From Anodontia alba (lineage: Eukaryota; Mollusca; Bivalvia; Lucinida; Lucinidae), in the NCBI GenBank assembly GCA_964016985.1, contig OZ024831.1, forward strand, positions 28,314,633 to 28,378,632: a stretch of 64,000 nucleotides of DNA, given 5' to 3'. Made by a program: the position numbers and the translations under genes. The stretch's first letter is position 1. Each line of letters begins with the position of its first letter. Positions 11,825-23,758 of this stretch are shown one piece after another. Under the pieces are notes generated by a model that saw only the letters and a list, made by a program, of their open reading frames with translations, was not told the DNA's origin and did no database searches.

Positions 11825-12540
11825 CGTCCATACGAGTACGTATTAATATTTGTTTCGATTAAGATCAAACAACTTTTATGTTGTCCTTTTTCTCTTCCAT
11901 CTTTATCTAAAAATGGGACAATTTTAAAAGGAAAATATTTGCTCCATATATAATTAAACAATGTATATTCAAAAAGGCATACATGTTACTTAGAACAAAG
12001 TAGCATAGGTTGTAAAAAAAGGACACTGTAAAATTGAAAAGATGTAGGACGTATTATCAAAAGGCATACATGCTATTCAGAACAAATTAGCATATATCTT
12101 ACAATGTGCGGTTTACCCGGCTAATCGCCGCTTATACGTATTATTCTGATGCGACAATATAAAAATGCACATAAAGGTTTGAGTAAATGAATTTTGACAT
12201 AGCAATTTCTAAAACAAGGAAACAATAAAAGCTGTCTAAATCATGTATATTATAAAATTATATATGGTTAAAATGTTAATAAAACGGACAATAAACAAAG
12301 CTAAGTTCAGGTGAGGATGCGCAGGTTTCAACATGATCTTTGTATTAATTGAAAACACACAGGAATAGAAATTAGCCGCTCCTACACAAGCATGGGCTCC
12401 TTAACAGCAAGGAACGGCATGCGCGCCAATTTCTTTTCCTGTGGTTTTCAATCATAAATTACTGAATGACCTTTGATCTGTACATATTTAATTCATTTAT
12501 GCAATATGTCAAGACTGAATTTATCCTCTAATTTCGATCA

Positions 12541-12780
12541 TTCATTCATTCATTCATTCATTCAACTCGTATAACTGAGCAAATTCACAGCAGTTAGGAC
12601 AACGACAAGCGGTTTCTTTTGACGTCTATGGGTTATTTTATCCATTCGAATGACCATCTTTAATTGAATAATATCTGTTTAATTATCGACTCAAAGGGTT
12701 AACAGTCTGATTATCGCGTCAGACAAGGATTAGCCAACAAACGCACATATGGTTACGCAAGACAATCAAAAAGGTGTACA

Positions 12781-12819
<39 letters not shown>

Positions 12820-12853
12820 AGAAACATTTTCTAAATAATAATCTTAACCGACA

Positions 12854-12897
<44 letters not shown>

Positions 12898-12991
12898 GTC
12901 TGTCTATCTATCTCAGACACAATTTCTAAATAATAACCTTAGACTTGGCATTTTCATTTTGCGTAACTTCTGTCTACTTCAACCAATGTAA

Positions 12992-13042
<51 letters not shown>
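12541..13042. repeat. Cluster of tetranucleotide microsatellites
   Basis: (ATTC)n at 12541-12563, (ATCT)n at 12780-12820 and again at 12854-12912, (AAAT)n at 12989-13041. The two ATCT tracts are followed by similar 'cagaaacattttctaaataataatctta' and 'cagacacaatttctaaataataacctta' sequence, so that unit is duplicated. Confidence 0.95.
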
Positions 13043-13043
<1 letters not shown>

Positions 13044-14221
13044 ATTAGTATAAGTTCAGATCATAACTGCAGAATCTTCTTAAATGTTTAATGTGGTTGG
13101 GACACTTTAATATCACTAACATCAAAAAAAAAAAAACGAAAACGAGGGGAAAAAAGTTAAAAATGATAAGAAAAGTAGGAAATATCACCAAAATCTGGGC
13201 CCGATCCGGTCCTATCCTGTTATTACGCCCGGTCCGGTGAATTTACGCACCGGGTGTGAAGCACGGTTATCGGACGCGGCACTGGTGCACAGGGGACACG
13301 ACTACCATGTAAATACCTACTACGGTGATGAGCGAAAACTCGTCGTAAATAAATTATCCGCAAACAAAGCCGCGAGATAAAAATGGTTAAATCGATGCAT
13401 TGGCAAAACTGGTTGAAATATATCGTAAAGGCTGGTAAGTTCTAGGAATGTGCACTCCAGATTAAGGTCGAGAAGCTTGAAAAGTAATCAATTTCGATAA
13501 AATTCACTGGACCAAAATAGAACCCACCGGCCGGTGTTACATGCAATTTTTACTGAAAAAAATGCTCTATGTTCTGAGCAAAAATGTAATTCACCCTTAT
13601 TCTTCTGTTCACTATTTACGCAATTATAGGTAGTCTTACTTCATAGCTTCACTTCTAGAAACAAGGCTTACTTTAAGTCACAGATTCACCAAACAGGTAG
13701 GGGAGATAAATTTGTCCTTTCAAGGCAAGAGGACGGAACTTCTTATTCTTTTGGTTTCTGGTCAACTCATACCTGTGTCAACTCAAACCCATTTTTTGGT
13801 CAACTCGTACCTGGTCAACTTGTACCTGTGTCAACTTGAACTGGCCTTGTCAAATTTTGGGTAAGGTAGTATCATATATCCAAAGAGTCATTCTGCATAG
13901 CTCCAGATAATAGGAATATCCAGGTAAACATTTTCCTGATTTCTCCGGTCGGGTATAAAAGCCAAGTCCGATCCGATCCGCCGATCATTTGTCTGCTGAT
14001 CATAAATTTTGTTTTTGTCATTTTATCTAAACTATGATTCAAATGTCCAGTATATCAGTTTTATATTATCAAAACATTGCTTAATTAATATTCGACAAAA
14101 GATATTTCTTTTTTCACTGCTTTTGGATTTGATTTTTAAGCAGTTTTCTGTCTTCTAGGGGTATAAAAGCCAAGTCCAGTAAATAAAAAAAAAATCATAG
14201 TTTTCTCAGTAGTGAAGTTAG

Positions 14222-15374
14222 TAGTGATGGGTTGATGATCGAAAGAACTCGAAAATCGATCGATTTCTCCCACATTTCAAGCGCTCGAGCTGAATCCTAA
14301 ATTTTCGATTAATCGAAATACGAAAAGTGCCGAAAATAGCCGAAGTTACTTTCTCTTTTGTTTTCCGAGATACGATGACGCAATTTGAAACGAGAGTTAG
14401 GTATCAATTATTTTTTGCATTACCAGCTAAATTTTATCACAGTGGTGATAAGAATAATAAATAAAATGGTTTTTTAGTTGTCTCAGCGGTGTTTTGCTGT
14501 TTGAAACATTTATGCGGATGATTAAAATCCTTCGAATTTGTCAGTTTAGCTTTTCTTGTCTTCTTCAAAATGGCGGACAGACAGCAATGGATATCCGGGG
14601 CAAAAAAACCAGATCAAGAGTTTGGAAGTACTTCGGCTTCCGTAAAATCGGTGAAGGGCCCCCCCACACCCACAAAAGATAATCTAGATATGTCAAAGGC
14701 GATCTGCCGCATTTGCAGAAAGGAATATGCATATAAAGGTTGGCAATCGCCACTTTTTTCATGATAAGATGTAGCTTTTCATAAAACGGGAAACTTGGAA
14801 ACTATCAAATCTGCGAGGTCTCTACTTGCTTTAAGTTTAAATGACATAATATAAGCAATCCAAGTTTTTCATGCAAGTGATTAGAGATTTCTATAAAGTA
14901 TGATTATGAAATATTTACGTCACATATAAATTCTTTTTTCTGGATGGAGTGGAAGTCTTGTCAAGAATGCACACCACATTCAAATAATACCCAAAAGAGA
15001 GGCTATAAATTCCTTTGGCTGACATGATCTGGTATCTGCCAGATTTGTTTAGTAGTAGTTCCCTCTGTCTTTATCGTTATGATTTAAGAATATTGAGTAG
15101 ATCTAAAGATCAAAAACTTCACAGAACATCTTATATATCTATCTTATCTATCTATCTGTCTATCAATCTATCTGTCTTTCTATCTATCTATCTATCTATA
15201 GCCGAGCTGCTGGCTAGTGCAGTCAGTAAACTTTGACACATGTAAAGACTTAAGGGTGTAAAGCTGTAAAATGTTATATATACACAATGCTCATCAACCG
15301 ATTTCGATTAGATTATTAGTCACTTGCTATGAACCGATTATCGATTATGAAAATCCAACCGATTCCCATCACTA
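14222..15374. mobile_element. hAT element, 8-bp target duplication
   Basis: The ends tagtgatggg / cccatcacta are perfect 10-bp inverted repeats, with 'gatcgatttc' and 'cgattatcgatt' blocks inside. The perfect 8-bp repeat gaagttag flanks it (14214-14221 and 15375-15382), the size diagnostic of hAT transposition. It contains a broken BED finger (14570-14764) and a TATC microsatellite (about 15130-15200). Most of the transposase is missing. Confidence 0.92.
14570..14764 (+). pseudogene. BED zinc-finger fragment of hAT transposase
   Basis: One frame (14577-14682) reads RSRVWKYFGFRK, the aromatic N-terminal half of a BED finger. The next frame (14570-14764) reads SKAICRICRKEYAYKG, the C-x2-C half. 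They are divided by a frameshift at a C-run near 14660. The distal His pair and the catalytic and dimerisation domains are absent. BED fingers are the usual DNA-binding domain of hAT transposases and agree with the 8-bp duplication around this element. Confidence 0.75.
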
Positions 15375-16207
15375 GAAGTTAGTATATACAGATATCAGCT
15401 TTGTCTCAGAGAATAAATGGTCACTAGAACACAATTAGTTTCTTGTATAGGAAAATTATGCCATAAATAAGCTGTTTTAGCCTTTTTTCTGTCCATCTTT
15501 GCTTTGCACGCGTATACTATTCTAAAAATAGAAAGGACAGACCGCAACGAATATGAAAGATACAAAATGACCCAACTACTACTATAAAAAAAAGACAGGG
15601 AAGAAGACGAAAAAGGAGAAATAACATTAATATAGATATTAATATCTATTAAATATTCTTAAAACACTATCTTCTGCGGTCAGAAAATTCCCCCATTCGT
15701 CTCATTTCAGGACGTTGTTGTAAGTAACGTCATTGTTTACAGGCGTCTAATTTGGTAAACAAACGGGGAAAAAATGATTTTATTGAAACATATGCCTGTG
15801 CTTATTGAATCACAATGCACATGAACTAAAATTTCAGCATTTGTAGTTAAGTCTGTTCTATAAAAGGACAAAATAGAGACAAAAAATCAAGAAATCTCTC
15901 TCGGCTATTTTTCTTCCGAGCTTGGCTTTTATACCCCTGAAACGAGAAAAAATCACTCTCAATAAAAAACTAGAACAATGATTTTAATAATATCATCGCT
16001 GTAAATTACATTTATATAATATGATCATATAAAACTCATATACTGGACATTTGAATCATAGCTTAGATATAATGACAAAAATAAAATTTATGATCGGCAG
16101 AAAAATGATCGGCGGATCGGATCGGACTTGGCTTTTATACCCGACCGATTTCTCCACAAAAAAAAAGTACAACCATTGGGTACTCATTAGAAGGGTTTCT
16201 CTGAGGC

Positions 16208-16898
16208 GGTACCTAGATTTACCGAAACGAAGCCGAAATACCGAAACGAAACCGAAATACCGAAACAGGCTATTAAAAATATAGGGAATATGCTGTTAGT
16301 TAGTAAATGCTGGTGCGAAATGGATAACAAAGTATTTTCCTAAATAAATATAATGTATAAACATACATACAGCATAATAACCACACTAAAGAGGAAATTA
16401 ATAGCAAATGAATAAGCCTCATTAATAGGACGCCTCCGAAATACCGGAACCGACTATTAAAAATATAGGGAAAATGCTGTTAGTCAATAATTTTGCGGCG
16501 ATATGAATAAAAAAATATTTTCTCAAATAAATACAATATATAAACATACATACAGTATAAAGTCTGCAGTGAGGAGGAAAATAATATCAAATGATTATGC
16601 CTCATTTACTGTGACGCCTCCGAAATACCGGAACGGACCATTAAAAATAGATACATGCTATTAAAACTCTTATTAATAAGTCATTGTGCTTGTTAACGTA
16701 ATTCTCTGTTTCATTCTATCAAAATTAGTCACATTGTGTCTCATTTATGCACATATGCGTTTCAATTACTAAGAATATCAAAACAAAACCAGTGTCCTAA
16801 ATGTAAATTGGACTCTTTCCCTATATTTTCAATAGTCCGTTTCGGTATTTCGGTTTCGTTTCGGTATTTCGGTTTCGTTTCGGTAAGTCTAGGTACCC
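16208..16898. mobile_element. 691-bp inverted-repeat element ('accgaaacgaaaccgaaat' termini)
   Basis: Arms at 16208-16290 and 16815-16898 are inverted copies built of the ~18-bp unit accgaaacgaaaccgaaat. The direct repeat tctctgaggc lies on both sides (16198-16207 and 16899-16908). Two further internal 'gacgcctccgaaataccgg' copies lie near 16430 and 16612. Non-coding. Confidence 0.83.
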
Positions 16899-17016
16899 TC
16901 TCTGAGGCAGCTCTATTGAATATCCACAACATATAGTTTCATGGAGAAATAAGCAAAATACCAAAACTCGTGATGAAAATCATCTGGAGCTGTGTTCATT
17001 GTTTGCTCAGTCATTG

Positions 17017-18543
17017 GGTGCTGGGTCAACTCGGCACATAGCAAACTCGGCACATTGCCAACTCAGCACATAACCAACTCGGCCCATACCATCTCAGCAC
17101 ATAGCAAACTCGGCACATAAATATATATATAACTGTACATTTATGCGTCTGTTTCTAGAGGTATTTTATACTTTTTATAGATAATTTTAAAAAGAAAAAG
17201 CTAGAAAATATAAATTTATGTTTTTCTCTCTCTCTCTCTTTTTTTTTTTTTTTTTTTTTTCAGATTAATTATATCCTAAACCATTCAGTAGGGATGAAAA
17301 AGACATAATTGTTACTCTAATAATTTGATTACTGAGATATACAGGGGTATATACCAGTTTTTCTTATTTACACTGTGTATACTTCAAGTTAGAAATCAGA
17401 ATGTATTTTTTTCAGCAGACAGAGGGAAAATATCAGAGTTTTTCAATTACTAATAAATCTTTGTGTTGCTAATTGTTTAATTATACAGTTAATTCTAGAT
17501 GAAAAAAGCGAATTCAGGAAGTCAGAATTGGTTTGAAACTGTAAAGTGAATATGGTGCACAAAATGAAACGAGCCTTTCCTGGAATCACCTGACTTCTAT
17601 CAGACATCCTTTTCAGTTAATAAAAATCTACAATAGGTTTAACCCTTTGATAAAAGGGGATATACTTTTTTGTTTCTTATTTTTGCTCTAAAAATCATGA
17701 AAAGTAGACTATTGATCTCCATTACCCTTCATTGCATATGCAAACAGCGAAGGTTCAGGCGACCCTGCGCATCCACACAGTCTTGCCAAAACCTTTACTG
17801 TTTGCTCACCTAAGCTGTAAGTTATGGGGAACATTCAGCCAAAGAACCAAAGTTCTAGACCTGCTGAGGGGCTGAGCATGCACACTGAAACATTGACCAT
17901 CCCAATCACTCTTTTTTCTCCATCGTGGGTGTATTTTTCTTATTTCCGCTCTGTAAGATAGTCTGAGGGAACTATGTACTCCGCTTCAATATTTGAGTCC
18001 CGTCGTAAGATTCCATCCACCCCGCCTCGGGTGAAAAAAAAACAAAAAAAGAAAAGAAAAAACCCCTGCAAACTGCATATACGAACAACAAAGGTGCAGA
18101 CCAACCTGCGCATCCACGCAGTCAGATCAATGCTGCTGTAGTTCAATACTTGGAACGAATAATTAATTAGGCTGCTGTATGCCAAAATGTGTTGTTTTTG
18201 AGACTGAGTAGGCCAGTTTTTGTCTAACCTGATCGGTCGGAACCCGCGAAGACAAGTTTTCTCACGACGAAGCTCAAATAGTAAACATGTGGTTTCTAGG
18301 AGTATATTTATTTCTGCTCAAAATCGTAGATTGTAGTAGCTCGGGAGAATCGCGGCTATGCAGATTATAAATATTTGCCACCTTTAAGTTTAGATGATTA
18401 AAATTCAAAGGCAACCTTTAATTGGTTGTTTGTAACGGTGGATTAAAGTATTCAACATAACAATAGATAATTGGGCTAATCAGTTAATTAAGGGCTGAGT
18501 TTCTATAGGCTGAGTTTGCTATGTGCCGAGTTGTCCCACAATC
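17017..18543. mobile_element. 1.5-kb element with 'caactcggcacatagc' termini
   Basis: The left end (17017-17115) carries tandem copies of a ~17-bp unit, caactcggcacatagca; the right end (about 18505-18543) has the inverted unit. The perfect 9-bp repeat cagtcattg flanks it (17008-17016 and 18544-18552). No transposase; the interior includes a poly-T tract near 17240. Confidence 0.82.
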
Positions 18544-18564
18544 CAGTCATTGCATACCTTGCCT

Positions 18565-19534
18565 TTAACACTTATCATGCTATGGGCAGAATCAGCAGAT
18601 GACAAACTGGCGATATTTTTTCCTAGAAAATAGGATCTGGAATGTCATGCAAATTATCTCCTACCTTTGACCCAATATACACTGGACTAGTAACACTATG
18701 GTACAAATTATCTCCTACCTTTGACCCAATATACACTGGACTAGTAACACTATGGTACAAATTATCTCCTACCTTGGACCCAATATACACTGGACTAGTA
18801 ACACTATGGTACAAATTATCTCCTACCTTTGACCCAATATACACTGGACTAGTAACACTATGGTACAAATTATCTCCTACCTTTGACCCAATATACACTG
18901 GACTAGTAACACTATGGTACAAATTATCTCCTACCTTTGACTCAATATACACTGGACTAGTAACTATGGTACAGGTATTGTATTGGAAATATGTTGTTGA
19001 GTTTAGTTTTCATTTTGTATGATGGTTTGAATACTCAATTTCACCTAATGTCTGAGATTTGTTTTCAAAAAGCAATAGTTCAATATATTACCTTTAAGAC
19101 TGCAGAATTATATTTAAGGAAAATCAAACATATTTTGTAAACATCAACAAGGAACGTAGGTGCCCATTTTAGCCATTTTCGGCACTTTTAGCAAAAATTC
19201 ATCTGAAATTCACCCAAAATTGATGGTATACCTCCAATTTTATTAATTGTGTCTTAACATTTTTGGACCAGACCTATTAAAAACAATTTATTACAACTTC
19301 AGTTATTATCCAAAATCATTTTTAATGACCATAGTGCTGTAAAACAGAGCTAAAATCAAGCCAAGACAACATATTTTGGCAGTTCTGTTAGTGACAAGTC
19401 CGAGTATTATTAGGTCTGAAGCAGTGAGCTCCTACCCAAAGAGACAATTTGCATGAAGTGTAAAATCTGCAAAACAAAAAAAAAATACAAAATGTTGTTT
19501 GATGTAATTTTTACCCAGCATGCAAAAGTGTTAA
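18565..19534. repeat. MITE (family B) expanded by an internal tandem array
   Basis: The left end 'ttaacacttatcatgctatg' and right end 'acccagcatgcaaaagtgtt' match the termini of the ~200-bp hairpin family seen at 42580, 47315, 50806 and 58549. Here the loop holds a 54-bp tandem array and about 450 bp more. Confidence 0.7.
18650..18974. repeat. 54-bp tandem repeat, six copies
   Basis: Six nearly identical 54-bp units (start caaattatctcctacctttg; contain 'actggactagtaacactatg'). Since 54 is a multiple of three, long repetitive frames open on both strands; they are not genes. No unique spacers, so not a CRISPR. Confidence 0.97.
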
Positions 19535-22500
19535 AAGACAGGGATTACATGTACTTCATTGGAGGCTTGCAAAACTGTGCCCCATTGTAGACTGAACATA
19601 TGGAGTGTCTGCATTGTTTACATCTCATCTGATAGTCTTTAAGGTCATTTGCCAGCAGCAGTTGTCAGACTATGGGAGCTCGTAAACTATACATCACGCT
19701 GTGTTCACTGTCCTCAGGTTGTGTGACTAATTCAGAGATATGTTAACTTAAGGCACATCTGTCCAAACTCAACAGACGCTGGTCATGTTGTGCACATCAT
19801 GCGGCACAACCAGGGCCTGCAAAGGTCCAATTATAGAATAAAATATATTACTACTTGCATATACTTCACATCCCAGGCTATTAGTGAAAAGGGTGGACCC
19901 AGATCTGACACCCTATCCTGCATATTCAAACTAAGTCTGCACTGCCTTCCAAGATCTGTCTGTCCAAACAGAGCGGACCCATGTCACGCCATGCACACCT
20001 TACAGCACAATCAGGATCTGCACTTCTCCAAATATAGATTCACATGAAACCAGTATTGGCAACTTCAAAATAATCAGTTTTTGGTAAAAACATGTTTTAT
20101 ACTATATATGGGCCTTAGCATTCAAATAAATAAATAAATATTAGCCTCAAAATAGCTAATAAATGAAATTTGTATTACCTGTCTTGCAAATACGATGCTG
20201 CCAGTGGTCGCAGGCATCACAACTTACAGCATGCTGACTCGACCAACAACCTTGCTACATGAAGTGCAAAGATCAGAAATTTTGATTTTATTTAAAGCTT
20301 TTGATACGTATGAAGATAACACAAAAAGATGAATGATCCTTAGAGGATTCTGAACTTCTTATATACATGTATCTAGTAATTGGCAGATAAAAAGAAAAAA
20401 AGTACACAAAAATTGATAACCCTTAAAGATTCTTGCTTGTCATTAGGCTCCGCCAAAACAAAAACAACAGCTCGCTGACAAAATCGAAGTAATCAAAAAC
20501 AGTCTTCCATTAAGGACAAGATTAAAGAACCCGTATCGAAAATCTTTTTTCACACCTACATTAATCGGTGCATGTTTACCTAATGTGTCAGTTAAGGATT
20601 CAAAATAATGATAAATAAATTACTTTTATGGTATCGACAATCGTTTATCACAACCAAATTAATATATGTATGCACATGTTTAACTAATGTGTCTCATAAT
20701 GGCTGCATCATAATATTGAGTAACAAAATCTGCCTAGCTACCTACCTGTCTGTCTGTTTGTCTGTCAGTCCAGTATCTATTTTTACAAGGTAGGATTTAA
20801 CCAAACTAGGTACGAGTTAAATAAAGTAGGTACAAGTTGACCAAACTAGGTACGAATTGACTTGGCGGGTACAAGTTGACCAGACAACAGGTACGAGTTG
20901 ACCGAAAATAGGTACAAGTTGACTAAGGTACAAGCTGACTCGGGTATGAGTTGACCAGTTACCATTCTTTTTGTTCAACTGTTTCTTGCAGGGAGGTGAT
21001 CCGCAGTACCCACAGCATGCTTTTATAAAGTACAGGCAGATAAAATTACATCAGCTGTAATCAGTTATCTCATGGATGGTACATAAGCTGTAATCAGTTA
21101 TCTCATGGATGGTACATAAGCTGTAATCAATTATCTCGGATGATAATCAGGGGAACTAGCTCAAAATTGTATTGTATCAAAAATGAATTTTTCCCATGCC
21201 ACATCTGGGACCTCTCGAGGTAGTGGCATCAAAATTTGACAAAGTATTACATAATTTGTCTGTGATGTCAAAACACTGAGAAAATGCAGATCCTTTGTCG
21301 ATTTGGTGATGGTCGCCTACACTATTAAATGACTTGTTTGGCCTGCAATGAATCTAAGAAAATTAGATCCTATTTGGAATAGCATTGTAAGAATTCTGAA
21401 GGCCAAAGAAAAAAAATAGGTGTATTTAGGGTAACCCTTCCCTACCTATTTTTTCTGTTTTTCTAGTGACTCCATAGCTTTTTTTTTCTTTTTTTTTTTT
21501 TTTGCTTTTTTTTTTTTCTGAAAACAAAAATATGTATAAAAAAAGGTTTCACTGAGAAAAAAAATATTTGTGCTAAATATTTGGATAAGTAGGTCTGAGT
21601 GTAGACCTGGATCAGACTGCTCTGATGGGAGTAGCCTGATCAGGGTCTACACTGTTTGTCATTCTGTCAGTACTTTTAGACATATCAAAGAGTTGTCCTA
21701 CTTGGTAATTAAAATTTTTATGTGAATTATGGTGCTGAAGTCCAAAAGTATTTGGTAATTATGACCAACATAATTCTACATATATACATGTATATATACC
21801 TCAGTGGTCCCATTTATGGCATGTCCAGAGGGAACACGGGCTGACCGCCAGCAGTCAATTAAAAACAATTTGATTTTTATCCGGAGGTCAATTCGAACGT
21901 TCCCTATTATTAGTATTCGTAGGCTGCAGGAAGGTCACAGGTAAGATAATTCTTGTCCAAAAACATATCTTAAAAATCAGAGAATGACATTCTATCAGTT
22001 TTTTGCACCTGCATGTTCATACCAAGTGTTATTGAAAGGTTTTAAGCCATTTCGTCGCAATCATTTTTGCTCCACACGCTCACTGGTGAAATCAAAAGTA
22101 GAAAGTCAGCAAGCACAGGTGTATTTGCTCTGATTGTGCAATGACAAGCTTCCAGTGAACTATTATTGTTGCAGTCAGATATGGCAATACCATGTCTGCT
22201 TCCAAGACATACTTTTATAAAACTACACATTTTCCCTACAATGTTCAGGCCATTTTTTGCACCGGAGATCAATTTGAAAACGAGGTGGTCAATTTGACTA
22301 ATGGATATTATAATGGAAAATGATTTCTGAGCGAAAATCATGAAATATGAATTCTTCAAATTGACCACCGAGTTCATTTTTCGTGTGCTATTGATTTCGA
22401 GGCTATCTGAGAATTTATGTGAATATATCGAGTACCAGGTCATATTTGATGGCTGATTAAAGGGAAATTGTAAACGAAAATGCTAAACTGTGTTTCAGAA

Positions 22501-22890
22501 GAGGCTATTTGTAAAGAGAATGTGAAGTTTGAGTACTTTGGCAGCCTGAATATGGCTGTCACTCTTTCCAGAAAACCGACCCAATGACTTTATACTGAAC
22601 GTAACCCCAAAACAACATTAAGAATCATATTTCATGATTTTCGCTCTAAAATCATTTCCATTATAATCTCCATTAGAAAATTTCATACTACACTCAACCC
22701 AGATCAAACTCTTCTTAAAGAGCAGTTTGATAGGGGTTTACTCTGTTGATCATTCAGTCATTACTTTTAAGACACATTGCAGGCTTGTTAAAATTTTATG
22801 GTAATTATGATGCTGAGTCCTGATATGTTGGGTACCATATTTGCTCTAAATATTGTGACACCTTAACACCTTACCATACTCGTCCTATTT
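19535..22890. other. Intergenic; MITE fragments, no recognised gene
   Basis: Holds the right array of the 13753-20963 element, a short triplicate 'gctgtaatcagttatctcatgg' (21053-21140), poly-T near 21480, a hairpin 'agacctggatcag...ctgatcagggtctac' (21604-21655), and inverted blocks at 22300-22360 and 22622-22680. A 133-codon minus-strand frame at 22042-22443 partly overlaps those inverted blocks, matches no family I know and is probably chance. Confidence 0.5.
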
Positions 22891-22892
22891 CT

Positions 22893-23072
22893 ATGGTCAT
22901 TCTCACCCTTCCGCTGATTCAAGAAGGGCAGTTGTCAGTTTTTGGCGAAAGAATGTGCACAATACAGGTGAACAGCTTAGAGGACTAAGCCTTCCCAGTA
23001 AAAGTGTGGTTAGGTTGACCGTGCTCGACATGACCCCATTGGGTTGACTGGGCCGTAAAACCTCAACACAAA
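22893..23072 (-). repeat. 5'-truncated tRNA-derived SINE
   Basis: Matches the body of the SINEs at 49757-50056 and 51998-52293 ('cttccgctgattcaag', 'gcagttgtcagt', 'agaggactaagcc', 'gtgctcgacatgacccc', tail 'aaaacctcaacacaa'). The tRNA-like head is missing. By sequence order it reads left to right, that is on the plus strand of this window; the strand field follows no transcription evidence. Confidence 0.7.
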
Positions 23073-23381
23073 CAGTACTCATCCTATAATTTGTGAAAAT
23101 CTCTTCCACTACCTCTTGAAGTGCTTAAAATATTGCTGGCTGAGTGGCAAATAGTGTAGACTCTGATCAGACGTGGCATTTTGGGCATCTAATGTGGGTC
23201 TCTACTGTTTGCGGAGGCCTATCTGTCACAATACTTAGTGTTATTACAGTAAATATGATGTATTTCTGTTTAAAACAAAAAAAAATGTAACAGAAAAAGA
23301 AAAAAATTCTACTTACCTTACCCACATTTCTCGACATGTTGCCCTTAACACACACATTTTTATTGGCTTCAAGATGTAATG

Positions 23382-23592
23382 TAATCCTTGCTGTGCTGAT
23401 TAAAGTAATATGCCACACCTATTTCTAATTTTCAGCCAATCAGATTACTTGATCCAGGCTGTTGATACAAATTCACATACGTAATGACAAATGGTGCAGA
23501 TCCAGATCAGTTGGTTTCTTCAGAAACCAACTGATCTGGATCTACACTATTTGCAGACAGGGTATATCCAGGTTCAGCAGGACAGAGTTGAG
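23382..23592. repeat. Hairpin MITE, family A
   Basis: About 210 bp. Central perfect palindrome (gcagatccagatcagttgg and its inverse, near 23491-23565) and ends of the 'taaccctt..ctgctga' type. Confidence 0.85.
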
Positions 23593-23619
23593 ATAAATTT
23601 TATTTCAAGTTCATACTGG

Positions 23620-23758
23620 ATTTGTACAAAATTTCAGGTGATGGCTGAAGCTGCTGTATATGTAGCAGCGGAGCAGACACAGCTTATTACGCGTATTGAA
23701 GGAGAAACTTGCTATCAAAGACTGTCACTACTGGTATCCAGTTGACCTTTGCTGTAAG
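23620..23758 (+). pseudogene. Duplicate of the TMEM169 first coding bases
   Basis: Bases 23625-23710 closely match 26283-26368. They share the acceptor-like 'acaaaatttcaggtg', the start ATGGCTGAAGC and codons for MAEA-VYVA. After about 30 codons the frame diverges and stops (TGA 23743-23745), and a donor-like gtaagt follows at 23754. The TMEM domain part is absent. It may be a dead exon duplicate or a rarely used 5' exon. Confidence 0.6.

Larger units (their letters stand above)
13947..16146. mobile_element. 2.2-kb long-TIR element, 9-bp target duplication
   Basis: It starts ggtcgggtataaaagcc and ends ggcttttatacccgacc. The terminal ~125 bp are over 90% identical in inverted orientation, and a second 'gtataaaagccaagtcc' block follows inside each arm (14161 and inverted near 15925). 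The perfect 9-bp repeat gatttctcc flanks it (13938-13946 and 16147-16155). Long terminal repeats plus a 9-bp duplication fit a non-autonomous MULE-like element. A hAT element is nested at 14222-15374. Confidence 0.87.
13753..20963. mobile_element. Possible 7.2-kb element with 'ggtcaactcgtacct' tandem termini
   Basis: At 13753-13850 and, inverted, at 20795-20963 stand arrays of the same ~16-bp unit (ggtcaactcgtacctg and variants). The outermost 21 bases pair with two mismatches. The 8-bp repeat attctttt abuts both ends (13745-13752 and 20964-20971), but it is low complexity. The interior holds several younger insertions listed separately and no transposase. Two independent array fragments in opposite orientation remain possible. 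Confidence 0.5.

Noticed and set aside
18650..18974. CRISPR-like direct repeats
   Set aside because: Units are contiguous with no unique spacers, and the sequence is eukaryotic.
18623..19022. 109- and 126-codon repetitive frames on both strands
   Set aside because: Produced by a 54-bp tandem repeat whose length is divisible by three; no start context or motif.
22042..22443. 133-codon minus-strand frame
   Set aside because: No family resemblance, no splice or promoter context, and its N-terminal part overlaps an inverted repeat shared with 22622-22680.
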